A stretch of 64,000 nt of DNA, from NCBI RefSeq assembly GCF_020514115.1, contig NZ_VTKZ01000002.1:124001-188000 (forward strand), read 5' to 3'. Within the stretch, counting starts at the first letter, position 1. Each line of letters opens with the position of its first letter. Source of the stretch: Synechococcus sp. MU1642. GTDB taxonomy: Bacteria; Cyanobacteriota; Cyanobacteriia; PCC-6307; Cyanobiaceae. Both the position numbers and the translations under genes were made by a program. Shown here in pieces: positions 38,429 through 47,692 of the stretch. The notes under the pieces are model-generated. The model saw only the letters and a program-made list of their open reading frames with translations, did no database searches and had not been told where the DNA came from.

Positions 38429-38825
38429 CGGGCCGGCGGCAGGCCAGCTGCAGGCGATTCCCGCGCCGGCTCCAGCGCACATCGTCAAAACATTGGTGGA
38501 TAAGAAACAATCCACGGCCGCTGGCGGCATCGAGCGCCGTCGGCAGAGTTGCTGTACGGGACTGCTGTGGAAGGCCGCAACCCTCATCTTGAACCTGCCA
38601 CACCATCCAATTGGGCGTGAGGATGCGGCGAACGCGGAGCTTCTTGGCGGGGTTCTCAGCGTTGCCATGGCGAACGGCATTGACCAGGGCTTCATGCAAC
38701 CCCAGCTCAATCCGCTGACTGGTAACGACACAACCGACTGGCTCAGTGAGCAGCTCCAGCAAAGGGGCCAGCTGCAAGGTCGACGGCAAGTTGAACTCAG
38801 CCCAGCGAAACCTCTTGGACGGCAC
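38388..38825 (-). CDS. RsbW/SpoIIAB-like anti-sigma ATPase (HATPase_c_2)
   Basis: 145 aa from GTG 38825. N-box 'ELGLHEALVNAVRHGNAENP' with the Asn that binds Mg-ATP, then a G1-like box 'QVQDEGCGLP' and G2-like 'AASGRGLFLIHQCFDDV', as in serine-kinase anti-sigma factors. Upstream codons to 39050 overlap gun4 and are spurious. No anti-anti-sigma or sigma gene lies beside it, so its partner is unknown. Confidence 0.82.
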   Translation of the reverse strand: MPSKRFRWAEFNLPSTLQLAPLLELLTEPVGCVVTSQRIELGLHEALVNAVRHGNAENPAKKLRVRRILTPNWMVWQVQDEGCGLPQQSRTATLPTALDAASGRGLFLIHQCFDDVRWSRRGNRLQLACRRPVSDADSPDPLTLL

Positions 38826-38878
38826 AGTGGAGCCCGTTGACGTCGGTCTTTCGAACTTACCGTTGATGGGAAGCCCCG

Positions 38879-39598
38879 TCAGAAACTCCGGGCCACAAGT
38901 GCCGGGTGATTCAACAGGGAATCCATCAGGCGAACGCCACGGAGCTGATTGATCAACGGCATATGGCCCTCTGGAGCCTCGATCGACCAGGTGAATGCAC
39001 CGGGGTAACGCGTCCAGACGCCATCGCATTTCCAGCCGATCCGGGGCCAAAGGCGTTCGTAACGCCCATCGAGGGCTGACAACAACTGGGACTGGGCTGT
39101 AAAGCCAAAGCGACCTTGGGAATACACGGTCCAGAGTCGATCGAGACTGACCAGATCAACGCCTGACATCGGCGCTACTTCTGAGAAATAGACGTAGCCC
39201 CGTTTCACGGCGGCATCACCGGCTAATTCGCGCAGGCACTGACTGGTGATGCGATCTGCCTCTTCAAAGTTCTGATGGAGCAGCTCCTGCTGCAGAGGCC
39301 CGTAATCCAGTCCCACCCCGGAATCAGTGTTCAACCAGCCTCGATCGGATGACGGGATCAGAGCGGAAACAGCATCGGGCTGGTGGCGCTGCAACACCTG
39401 CAAGATCCACCCTGCAGCCCAGTCATCCCCGGAGGGGTCGAAACCAGAGAGCAAACCTGGTCCAACCGCAGCCAGCTCCTCAACACGGGTTTCGATCTGC
39501 TTGATCAGGGGACGTCGCTGGCGAGGTGTTCCCTTCGCGAAACGATCCAGCAGCTGGTCAACGCTGAGTTTGGTGGCGGGTGTGGAACCGGAGAGCAT
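38879..39598 (-). CDS. gun4: Gun4-type tetrapyrrole-binding protein
   Basis: Binds protoporphyrin IX and Mg-protoporphyrin and stimulates Mg chelatase in chlorophyll synthesis. 239 aa from ATG 39598. The N-terminal helical domain (about residues 1-85) is followed by the Gun4 core: 'GVDLVSLDRLWTVYSQGRFG' and FTAQSQLL, then the loop and 'RYPGAFTWSIEAPEGHMP'. Divergent from mnmH, about 40 bp away. Confidence 0.93.
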   Translation of the reverse strand: MLSGSTPATKLSVDQLLDRFAKGTPRQRRPLIKQIETRVEELAAVGPGLLSGFDPSGDDWAAGWILQVLQRHQPDAVSALIPSSDRGWLNTDSGVGLDYGPLQQELLHQNFEEADRITSQCLRELAGDAAVKRGYVYFSEVAPMSGVDLVSLDRLWTVYSQGRFGFTAQSQLLSALDGRYERLWPRIGWKCDGVWTRYPGAFTWSIEAPEGHMPLINQLRGVRLMDSLLNHPALVARSF

Positions 39599-39637
39599 GA
39601 GTCGCAACCGGCCCCAACTGGCTCGGTGTTGGCCACT

Positions 39638-40681
39638 ATGTCAGGCATGGGCGAAACAAGTTCAATCGAGATTCAGCAGCTTCGTGAGCTGAAAGGTCCG
39701 CTGGTAGACGTGCGCAGCCCAGGCGAATTTGAAAAGGGACATTGGCCTGGGGCCATCAACGTGCCTCTTTTCAATGATGCAGAACGTGCCGCAGTCGGTA
39801 CCGCCTACAAGCAGCAGGGACGGACTCCAGCGATTCACCTGGGGCTAGAACTCACCGGCCCCAAGCTCAGCAGCTTGGCCCGTCAACTGGAAAGCCTCCG
39901 TCACCAGGGGGATCCACGGATCTACTGCTGGCGGGGCGGAATGCGCTCGGCCAGTGTGGCCTGGCTTGCCCAACAGATCGATCTCAAGCCGAGGCTGCTT
40001 CAGGGGGGATACAAGAGCTACCGGCGCTGGGCTCAGAGCCGATTTGAACAGACCTGGCCCCTTCGCGTGATGGGCGGACGCACGGGAACAGGTAAAACCG
40101 ATCTGCTGTTGGCCATGGCGGCGCGCGGTGCAGCTGTCATTGACTTGGAAGGGCTGGCAAACCACCGCGGCAGCAGTTTCGGCGGCCTGGGCCTACCGGA
40201 TCAACCCAGTACCGAGCACTACGAGAACCAATTAGCGGAGGCTCTGGATCAACACCTACACCGTGGGGCCACGGCGATCTGGTTGGAAGCTGAAAGCATC
40301 CAAGTGGGGCGTTGCCGCATTCCCAAGCCCCTGTTCGATCAGATGCAACAGGCCCCTGTGCTGGAGATTCAGCGCGAGCTAACAGAACGGGTGAACAAAT
40401 TGGTGCAGGTGTACGGCCACCAGGGGGGAGCCGCTCTGGCTGAAGCAACCGACCGGATCAGTCGACGCTTGGGGCCCCAACGCACCAAGGAAGCCCTCGA
40501 AGCGATTGCCAGGGAAGACTGGGCCAGCGCCTGCCTCGCCACGCTCGATTACTACGACCGCTGTTACGACCATGAGTTAGCGCGAACGCCCAGTCACGAA
40601 GCGATCGATCTCTCGGGGCTCAGCGCTGATCAAGCCGCCGAGAACTTGATCGACCGGGGGTTCATTGAAATCCCCGATTAA
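39638..40681 (+). CDS. mnmH: tRNA 2-selenouridine synthase / rhodanese (MnmH)
   Basis: Modifies the wobble 2-thiouridine of tRNAs to 2-selenouridine (via geranylation). 347 aa from ATG 39638. N-terminal rhodanese domain with active-site Cys in YCWRGGMRSASVA; C-terminal P-loop domain with GGRTGTGKTDLL. Both parts are full. ATG 39647 is an alternative. No selD is in the window, so selenium use is unproven. Confidence 0.92.
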   Translation: MSGMGETSSIEIQQLRELKGPLVDVRSPGEFEKGHWPGAINVPLFNDAERAAVGTAYKQQGRTPAIHLGLELTGPKLSSLARQLESLRHQGDPRIYCWRGGMRSASVAWLAQQIDLKPRLLQGGYKSYRRWAQSRFEQTWPLRVMGGRTGTGKTDLLLAMAARGAAVIDLEGLANHRGSSFGGLGLPDQPSTEHYENQLAEALDQHLHRGATAIWLEAESIQVGRCRIPKPLFDQMQQAPVLEIQRELTERVNKLVQVYGHQGGAALAEATDRISRRLGPQRTKEALEAIAREDWASACLATLDYYDRCYDHELARTPSHEAIDLSGLSADQAAENLIDRGFIEIPD

Positions 40682-40711
40682 GATCGCCCCCAGCGATGGT
40701 TCGAGAACGAC

Positions 40712-41095
40712 GTGAGCAAAGCAGCGATTCAGTTCTTTCGGGGAGTCAACGAGCCAGTGGTGCCCGACATCCGTCTGACCCGCAGCCGTGACGGCCGCAC
40801 AGGTCAAGCCACCTTCCGTTTCGAACAGCCCGCTGCGATTGCTCCCGAAACCATGGGTGACATCACCGGAATGTGGATGGTCGATGAGGAAGGCGAAATG
40901 GTCACCCGGGAAGTGAATGGAAAATTCGTAAACGGCACCGCCAGTGCCCTTGAAGCCGTTTACTCATGGAAATCCGAAGAGGACTTCGAACGGTTCATGC
41001 GCTTCGCCCAGCGCTATGCCGATGCCAATGGCTTGGGTTATTCACAAAGCCAGGATTCCGATCAGACTGACGAGGCCGACGATCAACAAGATTGA
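40712..41095 (+). CDS. psb28: Photosystem II assembly factor Psb28
   Basis: Binds CP47 assembly intermediates of photosystem II on the cytoplasmic side. 127 aa from GTG 40712. Family pattern: '[20 protein letters not shown]', [10 protein letters not shown], '[19 protein letters not shown]'. A Gln/Asp-rich tail follows the conserved 110 residues. Its stop overlaps the next gene's TTG as TTGA. Confidence 0.95.
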   Translation: MSKAAIQFFRGVNEPVVPDIRLTRSRDGRTGQATFRFEQPAAIAPETMGDITGMWMVDEEGEMVTREVNGKFVNGTASALEAVYSWKSEEDFERFMRFAQRYADANGLGYSQSQDSDQTDEADDQQD

Positions 41096-42171
41096 GACTG
41101 CCCCAGTGGCTGTCATTGACAGCCTTCATTGCAGCCATCGTTCTGCTTTGGTCGCTGCGTGACCTGCTCCTGCTGATTTTTGCAGCAGTGGTTCTATCCA
41201 TGGCACTGTGCACGCTGGTGGGCATCCTTCGAGAGCGGCAGCCGATGCCACGGCCCTTGGCCGTACTGCTCTGCATCGTTGGACTGATGTTGGTGGCAGC
41301 AGGTGCGGCAGGCGTTGTTGTCCCGCCTTTTCTCGAGGAATTTGCACTGTTATTGCAGAAGCTGCCCGAAGCGGGGCAGACCCTGGTTCGGCTAGGCCTC
41401 GGTTGGATCGACAGCGTCAGTACTTCCATTTATGGCGTCGATGCATTCCCCGATCTTGAGGAACTTGGACTGAGCGGTCCACGCCAGCTCGTGCCCGACG
41501 GTTCATCACTCGCCGCCGGCGTGGGCAATGGCTTGTTGGGCCTGCTCGGTTTGGCTGGCAACCTCGGCAACGGTGTTCTGCGTCTGTTGTTCGTGGTGGC
41601 TGTGGCACTGATGATCAGCATTCAGCCACAGGCCTATCGGAATGTTGGGCTTCAGCTGATTCCCTCCTTCTACCGACTCCGGGGGCGCCGCATCTTGGAT
41701 CAATGCGGTGCTGCCTTGAGCAGCTGGATGGTGGGCGTACTGATCAGCTCCCTAGCCGTGTTTGTGCTGTGCAGCATTGCGTTGACACTTTTGGGCGTGA
41801 AGCTCGTTCTGGCCAATGCACTCCTAGCAGGCCTGTTGAACGTGGTTCCCAATCTGGGACCAACGATGAGCACAATCTTCCCGATGGCGGTGGCCCTGTT
41901 GGATGCACCCTGGAAAGCAGCTGCGGTGCTGGGTGCCTATGTAGTGATCCAGAACATCGAGAGTTATGTGATCACACCATCGGTGATGCACCACCAGGTG
42001 AAGCTGCTCCCAGGATTGACCTTGGCTGCTCAGTTCCTGTTCACACTTCTCTTTGGCCCCCTCGGCCTGCTTATGGCTCTGCCCTTGGCGGTGGTGCTTC
42101 AGGTAATCATCCGTGAAGTGCTGATCCACGATGTCTTGGATCGCTGGAAACGTCTGGAGCCGGTTCGATGA
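41092..42171 (+). CDS. AI-2E/PerM family permease, copy 1
   Basis: 359 aa, about seven to eight transmembrane helices. The family C-terminal motif '[17 protein letters not shown]' and later '[20 protein letters not shown]' (PerM-type pore) are visible. TTG start overlaps the psb28 stop (TTGA), and its stop overlaps copy 2 (ATGA). Transport substrate unknown; a quorum-signal role is not implied. Confidence 0.9.
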   Translation: MRLPQWLSLTAFIAAIVLLWSLRDLLLLIFAAVVLSMALCTLVGILRERQPMPRPLAVLLCIVGLMLVAAGAAGVVVPPFLEEFALLLQKLPEAGQTLVRLGLGWIDSVSTSIYGVDAFPDLEELGLSGPRQLVPDGSSLAAGVGNGLLGLLGLAGNLGNGVLRLLFVVAVALMISIQPQAYRNVGLQLIPSFYRLRGRRILDQCGAALSSWMVGVLISSLAVFVLCSIALTLLGVKLVLANALLAGLLNVVPNLGPTMSTIFPMAVALLDAPWKAAAVLGAYVVIQNIESYVITPSVMHHQVKLLPGLTLAAQFLFTLLFGPLGLLMALPLAVVLQVIIREVLIHDVLDRWKRLEPVR

Positions 42172-43157
42172 CATCCGGCACGTTTCTTGTTGCACTCACC
42201 TTGGTTGTGCTGGTGCTTTTGCTCTGGCACCTGCGTTGGGTGCTGCTGGTGCTATTCGGCGCCGTGGTTTTAGCCGTCGCCCTGGATGTGCTGATTGTTC
42301 AGGCTCAAAAGCGATCCCCACTGGAGCGCCCCCAGGCCCTGGCGGTCGTGCTGGGGATTTTGATCTTGGCCGGAGGACTGATTGGGCAACTGCTGGTTCC
42401 GGAACTGTTCAGCCAGTTCCAGCAACTGGGGCAGGATCTGCCGCAGTTGGTCAGCAAGGTGTCCGACCTGCTGAGCAATGAGCCACGTCTGGCGCAACTG
42501 AATGACGCTTTGGGTGAGGGCCTCAATCTGAAAGGGCTTCAGCCCTTGCTGGGTTTCGCGGGAGGTGCGGCGAACTCGCTGATTCAACTGTTCCTGATGG
42601 TTCTGCTCGCGATCCTGCTGGCCTTGGATCCAAACGCCCATCGGCGCATGGTGGTGGCCATGACGCCCCGACTGGCACGTCAGCAGATGGAGCACCTGCT
42701 TGATGAATGCCGGCAAGCTTTGGGGGGTTGGCTCAGTGGCATGACCCTCTCCGCCACCACCGTATTTCTGCTCACCTGGGGTGGCCTATTGCTGCTGAAA
42801 GCCCCCCTGGCCCTGTTGAGTGCCCTGGTCTGTGGCCTGCTCACATTCGTACCGACCATCGGCCCTACGGCGGCAACGCTGCTGCCCACGGGATTGGCCC
42901 TACTGCAGTCGCCGCAATTGATGGTGTCGGTGCTGGTGTTCCGGCTAGTACTGCAGAACCTGGAGGCCTTTCTGCTAACACCACTGTTGCTGCGCAAAAC
43001 CGTGAATCTGCTGCCCACCGTGGCCTTAACAGCTCAGCTCAGCCTTGGTGCCCTATTGGGGCTTCCTGGCGTATTGCTGGCCCTTCCCCTGGTGGTGGTA
43101 CTTCAGGTGCTGATGCAGCGCGTGGTGGTACAGCAGATCATGGATCGCTGGGCGTGA
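42168..43157 (+). CDS. AI-2E/PerM family permease, copy 2
   Basis: 329 aa, same architecture as the preceding gene: N-terminal helices, a coiled middle (about residues 65-125), then 'LLTFVPTIGPTAATLLPTG' and 'LQNLEAFLLTPLLLRKTVNL'. The two are clearly paralogous but divergent, so the tandem duplication is old. Coupled by ATGA overlap; probably co-expressed with psb28. A terminator lies about 110 bp downstream. Confidence 0.9.
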   Translation: MTSGTFLVALTLVVLVLLLWHLRWVLLVLFGAVVLAVALDVLIVQAQKRSPLERPQALAVVLGILILAGGLIGQLLVPELFSQFQQLGQDLPQLVSKVSDLLSNEPRLAQLNDALGEGLNLKGLQPLLGFAGGAANSLIQLFLMVLLAILLALDPNAHRRMVVAMTPRLARQQMEHLLDECRQALGGWLSGMTLSATTVFLLTWGGLLLLKAPLALLSALVCGLLTFVPTIGPTAATLLPTGLALLQSPQLMVSVLVFRLVLQNLEAFLLTPLLLRKTVNLLPTVALTAQLSLGALLGLPGVLLALPLVVVLQVLMQRVVVQQIMDRWA

Positions 43158-43266
43158 GCCGAGAAGCCAGACATGTATCAAACCGAACACTTTGTAACAA
43201 GGGTCACACCTGAGACCAGCTCTGACTAAGTATTTTCACTGGGTCGTGAGAACGACGCGTCGAGCG

Positions 43267-43298
43267 TTGGGACTCTTGGGAGAGGGTCCCAATTTTTT
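43267..43298 (+). terminator. Rho-independent terminator after the AI-2E permeases
   Basis: TTGGGAC and GTCCCAA arms with an inner CTT/GAG region form a stem, followed by six T. It lies about 110 bp after the second permease and would also sit just past the leftward small ORF ending at 43306. Confidence 0.75.
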
Positions 43299-43305
43299 GT
43301 CTCCT

Positions 43306-43485
43306 TCAGAGCAACTGACGTTTCTTTTTCTCGCTCGAATCGCGCTCTCGCTCAACCGCCTGCCAGTAAGCCGCGGAGACTGCAACCTCTTGCCCCCGCT
43401 CAATTTGGGTCAACCGCGCTTTCAGCGCTTCCACCTCGGCACGCAAGCCAAACACCACCTCACTAAGACCCGGATTCAACTCCAT
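43306..43485 (-). CDS. Small coiled-coil protein of unknown function
   Basis: 59 aa from ATG 43485. Strongly helical with heptad character: 'SEVVFGLRAEVEALKARLTQ' and 'VERERDSSEKKKRQLL'. The composition, ATG start and nearby terminator-like hairpin favour a real gene, but I do not recognise a family. It lies convergent to the permease pair. Confidence 0.6.
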   Translation of the reverse strand: MELNPGLSEVVFGLRAEVEALKARLTQIERGQEVAVSAAYWQAVERERDSSEKKKRQLL

Positions 43486-43599
43486 GGAACCTGAGCAACC
43501 AATCGAGTCGTAGCTCAGGCTTGAAAAACAATGACGTTCACCACGATACCGAAGGAGCCACCTCGACGCCCTTCAATCCAATAGTGTGTCCAATAGGTC

Positions 43600-43836
43600 T
43601 TGAGGCAAACCAGCTTGGACGTCATCTTCAATTTCTCCCGTTATGAGGAACTGAGGCAGGCCGTGATGCAGCTGGTTCGCGAGAATTTGGACCCTGAGTT
43701 GCTGCACGAGGAAGCCCACGATCTGTTCGAATCGTGGTGGGCCTCAACCCACAGCCAGGGGCAGTGGAATGCCGACGTGAAACAACGCACCTGGGATTCG
43801 ATCTGGCGTGAATTTGGCAACAGCCCCAAGCGCTAA
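43600..43836 (+). CDS. Small soluble protein of unknown function
   Basis: 78 aa from TTG 43600 (a second TTG lies at codon 6; no ATG precedes the conserved-looking part). Helical, Trp-rich end: 'LLHEEAHDLFESWWASTHSQ' and 'KQRTWDSIWREFGNSPKR'. Convergent with the secF-coupled gene. Family not recognised. Confidence 0.6.
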   Translation: MRQTSLDVIFNFSRYEELRQAVMQLVRENLDPELLHEEAHDLFESWWASTHSQGQWNADVKQRTWDSIWREFGNSPKR

Positions 43837-44054
43837 CCGAAGCGACGCCATAAAGAGCCGGAACCCAGCAAGACCAGCACAGCAAGCTGATGATGCCGAA
43901 TGGCATAACCAAGCCCCGTCATGGTGAACTGATCACTGAGCAGCAGGACTTCGGTGCGCAGATCACCGAGAGCCAGCAGGATCAACAAAATTGGGAACCA
44001 ACGGGCTGGAACGGCACGGCGTCTGCATTCTGAATTGCAGTTGGAATTAGTCAC
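43833..44054 (-). CDS. Small membrane protein translationally coupled to secF
   Basis: 73 aa from GTG 44054, which lies within the last codons of secF (GTGACTAA). Two hydrophobic stretches (WFPILLILLALGDL and HHQLAVLVLLGSGSLW) suggest two membrane helices or a hairpin. Unknown function; coupling to secF and membrane character make an accessory role at the membrane possible. Its last base positions overlap the convergent small gene. Confidence 0.6.
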   Translation of the reverse strand: MTNSNCNSECRRRAVPARWFPILLILLALGDLRTEVLLLSDQFTMTGLGYAIRHHQLAVLVLLGSGSLWRRFG

Positions 44055-45036
44055 GGGAGCGGTCCCAGAGGGTGAGCAGCGACGGTGCCAAGGCGATACT
44101 CGACCAGGAACCAACAACAACCCCGAGGGCGAGGGCGATCGCAAACCAATACAGCGTTGCCCCCCCAAAAAACACGAGAGCTAAGAGGGGCAGCAAGGTG
44201 GTTCCGCTGGTGTAAAGGGTGCGGGTTAATGTGGCAGAAACCGCTTGATCCACCTGCAGTGAAAGGGGCAAGTCGGCGGCGTCCTTGCTGCGTTCGCGGA
44301 TGCGATCGAAGACCACCACCGTGTCGTTTACCGAGTAACCAGCAATCGTCAGCAGTGAAACCGCAAACAAGCTGTCCACCTCCAGCTGAAGCAAAACCCC
44401 GAGCCAAGCAAAGACACCACAAACGATCGCCACGTCGTGGGCCAGCGCCACAAGGGCAAGGAAGGCGTAGCGGCGGTCATAGCGAAAGCTGATGTAGGCC
44501 GCAATACCGCTGAAGGCCACCAGCAGAGAAATCAGGCTGCTGCGAAGCAGTTGCTTGCCCAGGCTGGGCCCGATGGTGTCGACCGATTGACCACCGGTGA
44601 GGAACGGCCCTGCGACGGGTTCAACGGCCTCAATGACCGCTTGGCCCTGGGCAGCCGACAACGTCGGCAGGCGCAACAACAACGACTGTCCCCCATCCAG
44701 AAGCTGAACCCGGGGTGCGCCCAGATTTGGGAGAGGTTGGCCCTCCTCTTGAGGCAGGTCCAGGTTGCGGATCACATCCGAGACCGCAATCGCCTTGAGC
44801 TCAGCGCATGCGTCATCACAACGGCGCTCCAGTTGAACCTGCGTGCCGCCGGTGAAATCCAAGCCCGGACGTAGGGGAGCACGAATCCCAGGATCCAACC
44901 AGCTGAGCAACAAGCCCAACAGGCTGATCAAAACCACCAGACCAGAAATCAGCCACACCCTGTGGCGCATGCTGCTGAGGGACCAGCGCAGGCTGAGGAC
45001 CGTGCCCGCTTGTGCCGATGACGATTCTTCAGTCAT
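44047..45036 (-). CDS. secF: Protein translocase subunit SecF
   Basis: Membrane partner of SecD; uses proton motive force to pull proteins through SecYEG. 329 aa, six helices. The P1-type start 'RPGLDFTGGTQVQL' and 'AGYSVNDTVVVFDRIRERS' (conserved D5-like region) are typical. Follows secD by 3 bp. Confidence 0.96.
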   Translation of the reverse strand: MTEESSSAQAGTVLSLRWSLSSMRHRVWLISGLVVLISLLGLLLSWLDPGIRAPLRPGLDFTGGTQVQLERRCDDACAELKAIAVSDVIRNLDLPQEEGQPLPNLGAPRVQLLDGGQSLLLRLPTLSAAQGQAVIEAVEPVAGPFLTGGQSVDTIGPSLGKQLLRSSLISLLVAFSGIAAYISFRYDRRYAFLALVALAHDVAIVCGVFAWLGVLLQLEVDSLFAVSLLTIAGYSVNDTVVVFDRIRERSKDAADLPLSLQVDQAVSATLTRTLYTSGTTLLPLLALVFFGGATLYWFAIALALGVVVGSWSSIALAPSLLTLWDRSRD

Positions 45037-45039
45037 GGT

Positions 45040-46521
45040 TCAGGCGGTGGGGGAAGGAAGTTGCCCAGTGGGCAGGAAATTGCTGGCACGACGCAGACCG
45101 GCGTAGCCCATCAGGAAACGAAGCAGGGTGCGGGTGCACGTCAGGGCCGTGAACAAACTCAGCAGAACACCGATGCCCAGGGTCGCTGCAAAGCCCTTGA
45201 CAAGGCCGGTGCCGAGGAAGAAAAGAGCTGCGCAGCTGATCAACGTGGTTAGGTGACCATCAACGATCGATGAAAAGGCCTCGGAGAAGCCTGTATCAAT
45301 CGACCGGATCAAGGTGTTACCCCGCCGCAATTCATCTTTGATGCGCTCAAAAATCAGCACATTGGCATCCACTGCCATGCCGATCGAGAGGATGAAACCA
45401 GCGATTCCCGGCAAGGTGAGGGTGACCGGAATCAAGGCGTACACAGCCAGGTTGAACAGGGCATAGAGGCTGAGGGCCATAACGGCCACCGCCCCAGGCA
45501 GGCGATAGGCCACCACCATGAACAGAGCCACCAAAGCCAGGCCCGAGAGAGCGGCCACCAGGCTGCGGCGGATGTTCTCTGCTCCGAGGGTGGGCCCGAT
45601 GGTGCGGACCTCGATCACCTCAACGGGCAGGGGCAGGGAGCCGCCCCGGAGCTTCACCTCGAGCTCACGGGCCGTTTCCGCGCTGAAATTGCCGCTGATG
45701 GTGGCTGCTCCTCCTGAGATTCCAGCACTTTTGAACTGGGGGCCAACACTGGCAGCACTAATCAGCTGATCATCCAATGTGATGGCCAGCAACCGATCGG
45801 TACCGGCAATCGATTTGGTGAGGTCAGCGAAAGCCTCAGCACCCTCACCATCGAAATTCAGGGTCACCTCCCAGCTGTTGGGGTTGTTCTGGAGCGGTTG
45901 TCGGCCTGCTGTCACCAACTGCTTGCCCGTCAGCGCTGCCGGCTCGAGCATCATGAGCAGATCGGAATCAACCTTTTTCAGAAGCTCGCGGAGCTGCTCC
46001 TCCTCCGAGCTTGCCTGACCATCGAGACCCAGAGTCTCCTGGGTTGACTTCAGCTGATCAAGATCCAGAGGCTCAGGGATTTCACCGCGGCGGATCTGAT
46101 CCTCACGCAACCTGAGGATCGCTTCCACCTGAGAACGGAGCTGCCTCAAACCACGGAACTCAGCTTCGGAATCGGGCTTTTGGGCACGAAATTCCAGCAG
46201 AGCCGTATCACCAAGAACCCGCGCGGCGGCGGTGGGATCCTGTTCGCCGGGTAGCTGCAACACAAGCTGCGACTCACCGACCGTCTGCAGGGTGGACTCG
46301 GCCACGCCAAGGCCATTGACCCGACGATCTAGAACGGCTTTCACGGCTTCCATCTCTTCGGCGCCGACCCGGGTAATGTCCCCAGCTGGCTTCACTTCAA
46401 CCGTGAGCTGACTGCCGCCCCGTAGATCGAGGCCCAGTTCCAGCGGCGTACGAACTAAAAACATCCCGGCGGCGATAGCCAGGGCCAGAACAAGGGCAAA
46501 CCAACCCTGATAACGCGCCAT
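45040..46521 (-). CDS. secD: Protein translocase subunit SecD
   Basis: 493 aa from ATG 46521 (a TTG lies one codon earlier). 'LELGLDLRGGSQLTVEV' opens the periplasmic P1 domain, and membrane motifs 'PGIAGFILSIGMAVDANVLI' and FERIKDELRRG mark the SecD core. The periplasmic domain is large, as in cyanobacteria. First gene of secD-secF-small membrane gene. Confidence 0.96.
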   Translation of the reverse strand: MARYQGWFALVLALAIAAGMFLVRTPLELGLDLRGGSQLTVEVKPAGDITRVGAEEMEAVKAVLDRRVNGLGVAESTLQTVGESQLVLQLPGEQDPTAAARVLGDTALLEFRAQKPDSEAEFRGLRQLRSQVEAILRLREDQIRRGEIPEPLDLDQLKSTQETLGLDGQASSEEEQLRELLKKVDSDLLMMLEPAALTGKQLVTAGRQPLQNNPNSWEVTLNFDGEGAEAFADLTKSIAGTDRLLAITLDDQLISAASVGPQFKSAGISGGAATISGNFSAETARELEVKLRGGSLPLPVEVIEVRTIGPTLGAENIRRSLVAALSGLALVALFMVVAYRLPGAVAVMALSLYALFNLAVYALIPVTLTLPGIAGFILSIGMAVDANVLIFERIKDELRRGNTLIRSIDTGFSEAFSSIVDGHLTTLISCAALFFLGTGLVKGFAATLGIGVLLSLFTALTCTRTLLRFLMGYAGLRRASNFLPTGQLPSPTA

Positions 46522-46526
46522 CAACT

Positions 46527-47510
46527 TCAGATGCCTTTGTTGACCAATGCCTGCGCTGCCTCAACGATCTGATGCGGCTGAATGATCGTGAGGTTCTCCA
46601 GGGAACCGTTGTAGGGGGTGGGGATGTCCTGACTGGAGAGACGCACAGGTCGAGCGTCCAGGTCGTCGAAACACTGCTCGGTGATCAGCGCAATCAACTC
46701 GGCTCCGATGCCGCCGGTCTTCATGCATTCCTCCACAACGATCACCTTGTTGGTCTTGCGGATGGAGCGACTGATCGTCTCCATGTCGAAGGGCTTGAGG
46801 CTGATGAGATCGATTAGTTCAACGCTTACCCCCTCAGCCTCCAGTTGCTCCACGGCCTTGAGGCAGTGATGACGCATCCGGGAGTAAGTGAGGATCGTCA
46901 CATCGGTGCCTTCCTGCACCAGATCAGCCTGATCGAGGGCACAGGTGTAGTCGCCTTCGGGGAGCTCCTCAGTGAGGTTGTAGAGCAAAACGTGCTCGAA
47001 GAAGAGCACAGGATTGTTGTCGCGAATCGCGGCCTTCATCAGGCCTTTGGCATTGGTGGGCGTGCTGCAGGCCACGATCTTGATGCCGGGGACAGCATGG
47101 AAGTAGGCCTCAAGCCGTTGGCTGTGCTCGGCGCCAAGCTGACGACCCACACCACCAGGGCCGCGAACCACGGTGGGAATGGTGAAGTTGCCGCCGCTGG
47201 TGTAGCGGAGCATTCCCATGTTGTTAGAGATCTGGTTGAAGGCCAGGAGCAGGAAGCCCATGTTCATACCCTCAACAATCGGCCGGAGGCCGGTCATCGC
47301 GGCACCAACCGCCATTCCGGTGAAGCCGTTCTCAGCAATTGGAGTGTCGAGCACTCTGAGATCGCCGTACTTCTCGGCCAGATCCTTGGTGACCTTGTAA
47401 CTGCCGCCGTAATGGCCGACGTCTTCCCCCATCACACAGACGTGGGGGTCTCTCCCCATCTCCTCGTCGATGGCTTCCCGGAGGGCGTTGAAGAGAAGTG
47501 TTCCTGCCAC
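46527..47510 (-). CDS. pdhB: Pyruvate dehydrogenase E1 component beta subunit
   Basis: Makes acetyl-CoA from pyruvate as part of the PDH complex, with TPP bound at the alpha/beta interface. 327 aa from GTG 47510. Typical: '[20 protein letters not shown]', '[18 protein letters not shown]', and '[17 protein letters not shown]' near the end. The alpha subunit and E2/E3 are not in the window. Confidence 0.96.
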   Translation of the reverse strand: MAGTLLFNALREAIDEEMGRDPHVCVMGEDVGHYGGSYKVTKDLAEKYGDLRVLDTPIAENGFTGMAVGAAMTGLRPIVEGMNMGFLLLAFNQISNNMGMLRYTSGGNFTIPTVVRGPGGVGRQLGAEHSQRLEAYFHAVPGIKIVACSTPTNAKGLMKAAIRDNNPVLFFEHVLLYNLTEELPEGDYTCALDQADLVQEGTDVTILTYSRMRHHCLKAVEQLEAEGVSVELIDLISLKPFDMETISRSIRKTNKVIVVEECMKTGGIGAELIALITEQCFDDLDARPVRLSSQDIPTPYNGSLENLTIIQPHQIVEAAQALVNKGI

Positions 47511-47572
47511 AGCGTCACAGTGATTCCGGCCAATCCGGGTGGTGAAGCCAAGCTATCTCAGTCAGCGCAGGG

Positions 47573-47668
47573 TCAACCGCCCGCCGCGAAGGTGAACAAC
47601 AACAAAACGGAGAGCAGCATGGCCGGAGACAGCAGCAACGCCAGCTGGCCGAGGTCGTGGGGCGTCAT
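47573..47668 (-). CDS. Candidate 31-residue membrane peptide upstream of pdhB
   Basis: ATG 47668 to TGA 47573: a short polar start (MTPHDLGQ) then one membrane helix (LALLLSPAMLLSVLLLFTFA) and a GG end. The size and topology are like small photosystem or cytochrome b6f subunits, but no known one matches by eye. It could also be a chance ORF in a 182-bp spacer. Confidence 0.5.
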   Translation of the reverse strand: MTPHDLGQLALLLSPAMLLSVLLLFTFAAGG

Positions 47669-47692
47669 CCAAACCCTGGCAATGAGCGGACG

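Noticed and set aside
39383-39637. N-terminal extension of mnmH
   Set aside because: Overlaps divergent gun4; conserved MnmH sequence begins at 39638.
43246-43494. 82-codon plus-strand frame
   Set aside because: Crosses a terminator and is antisense to the better coiled-coil ORF.
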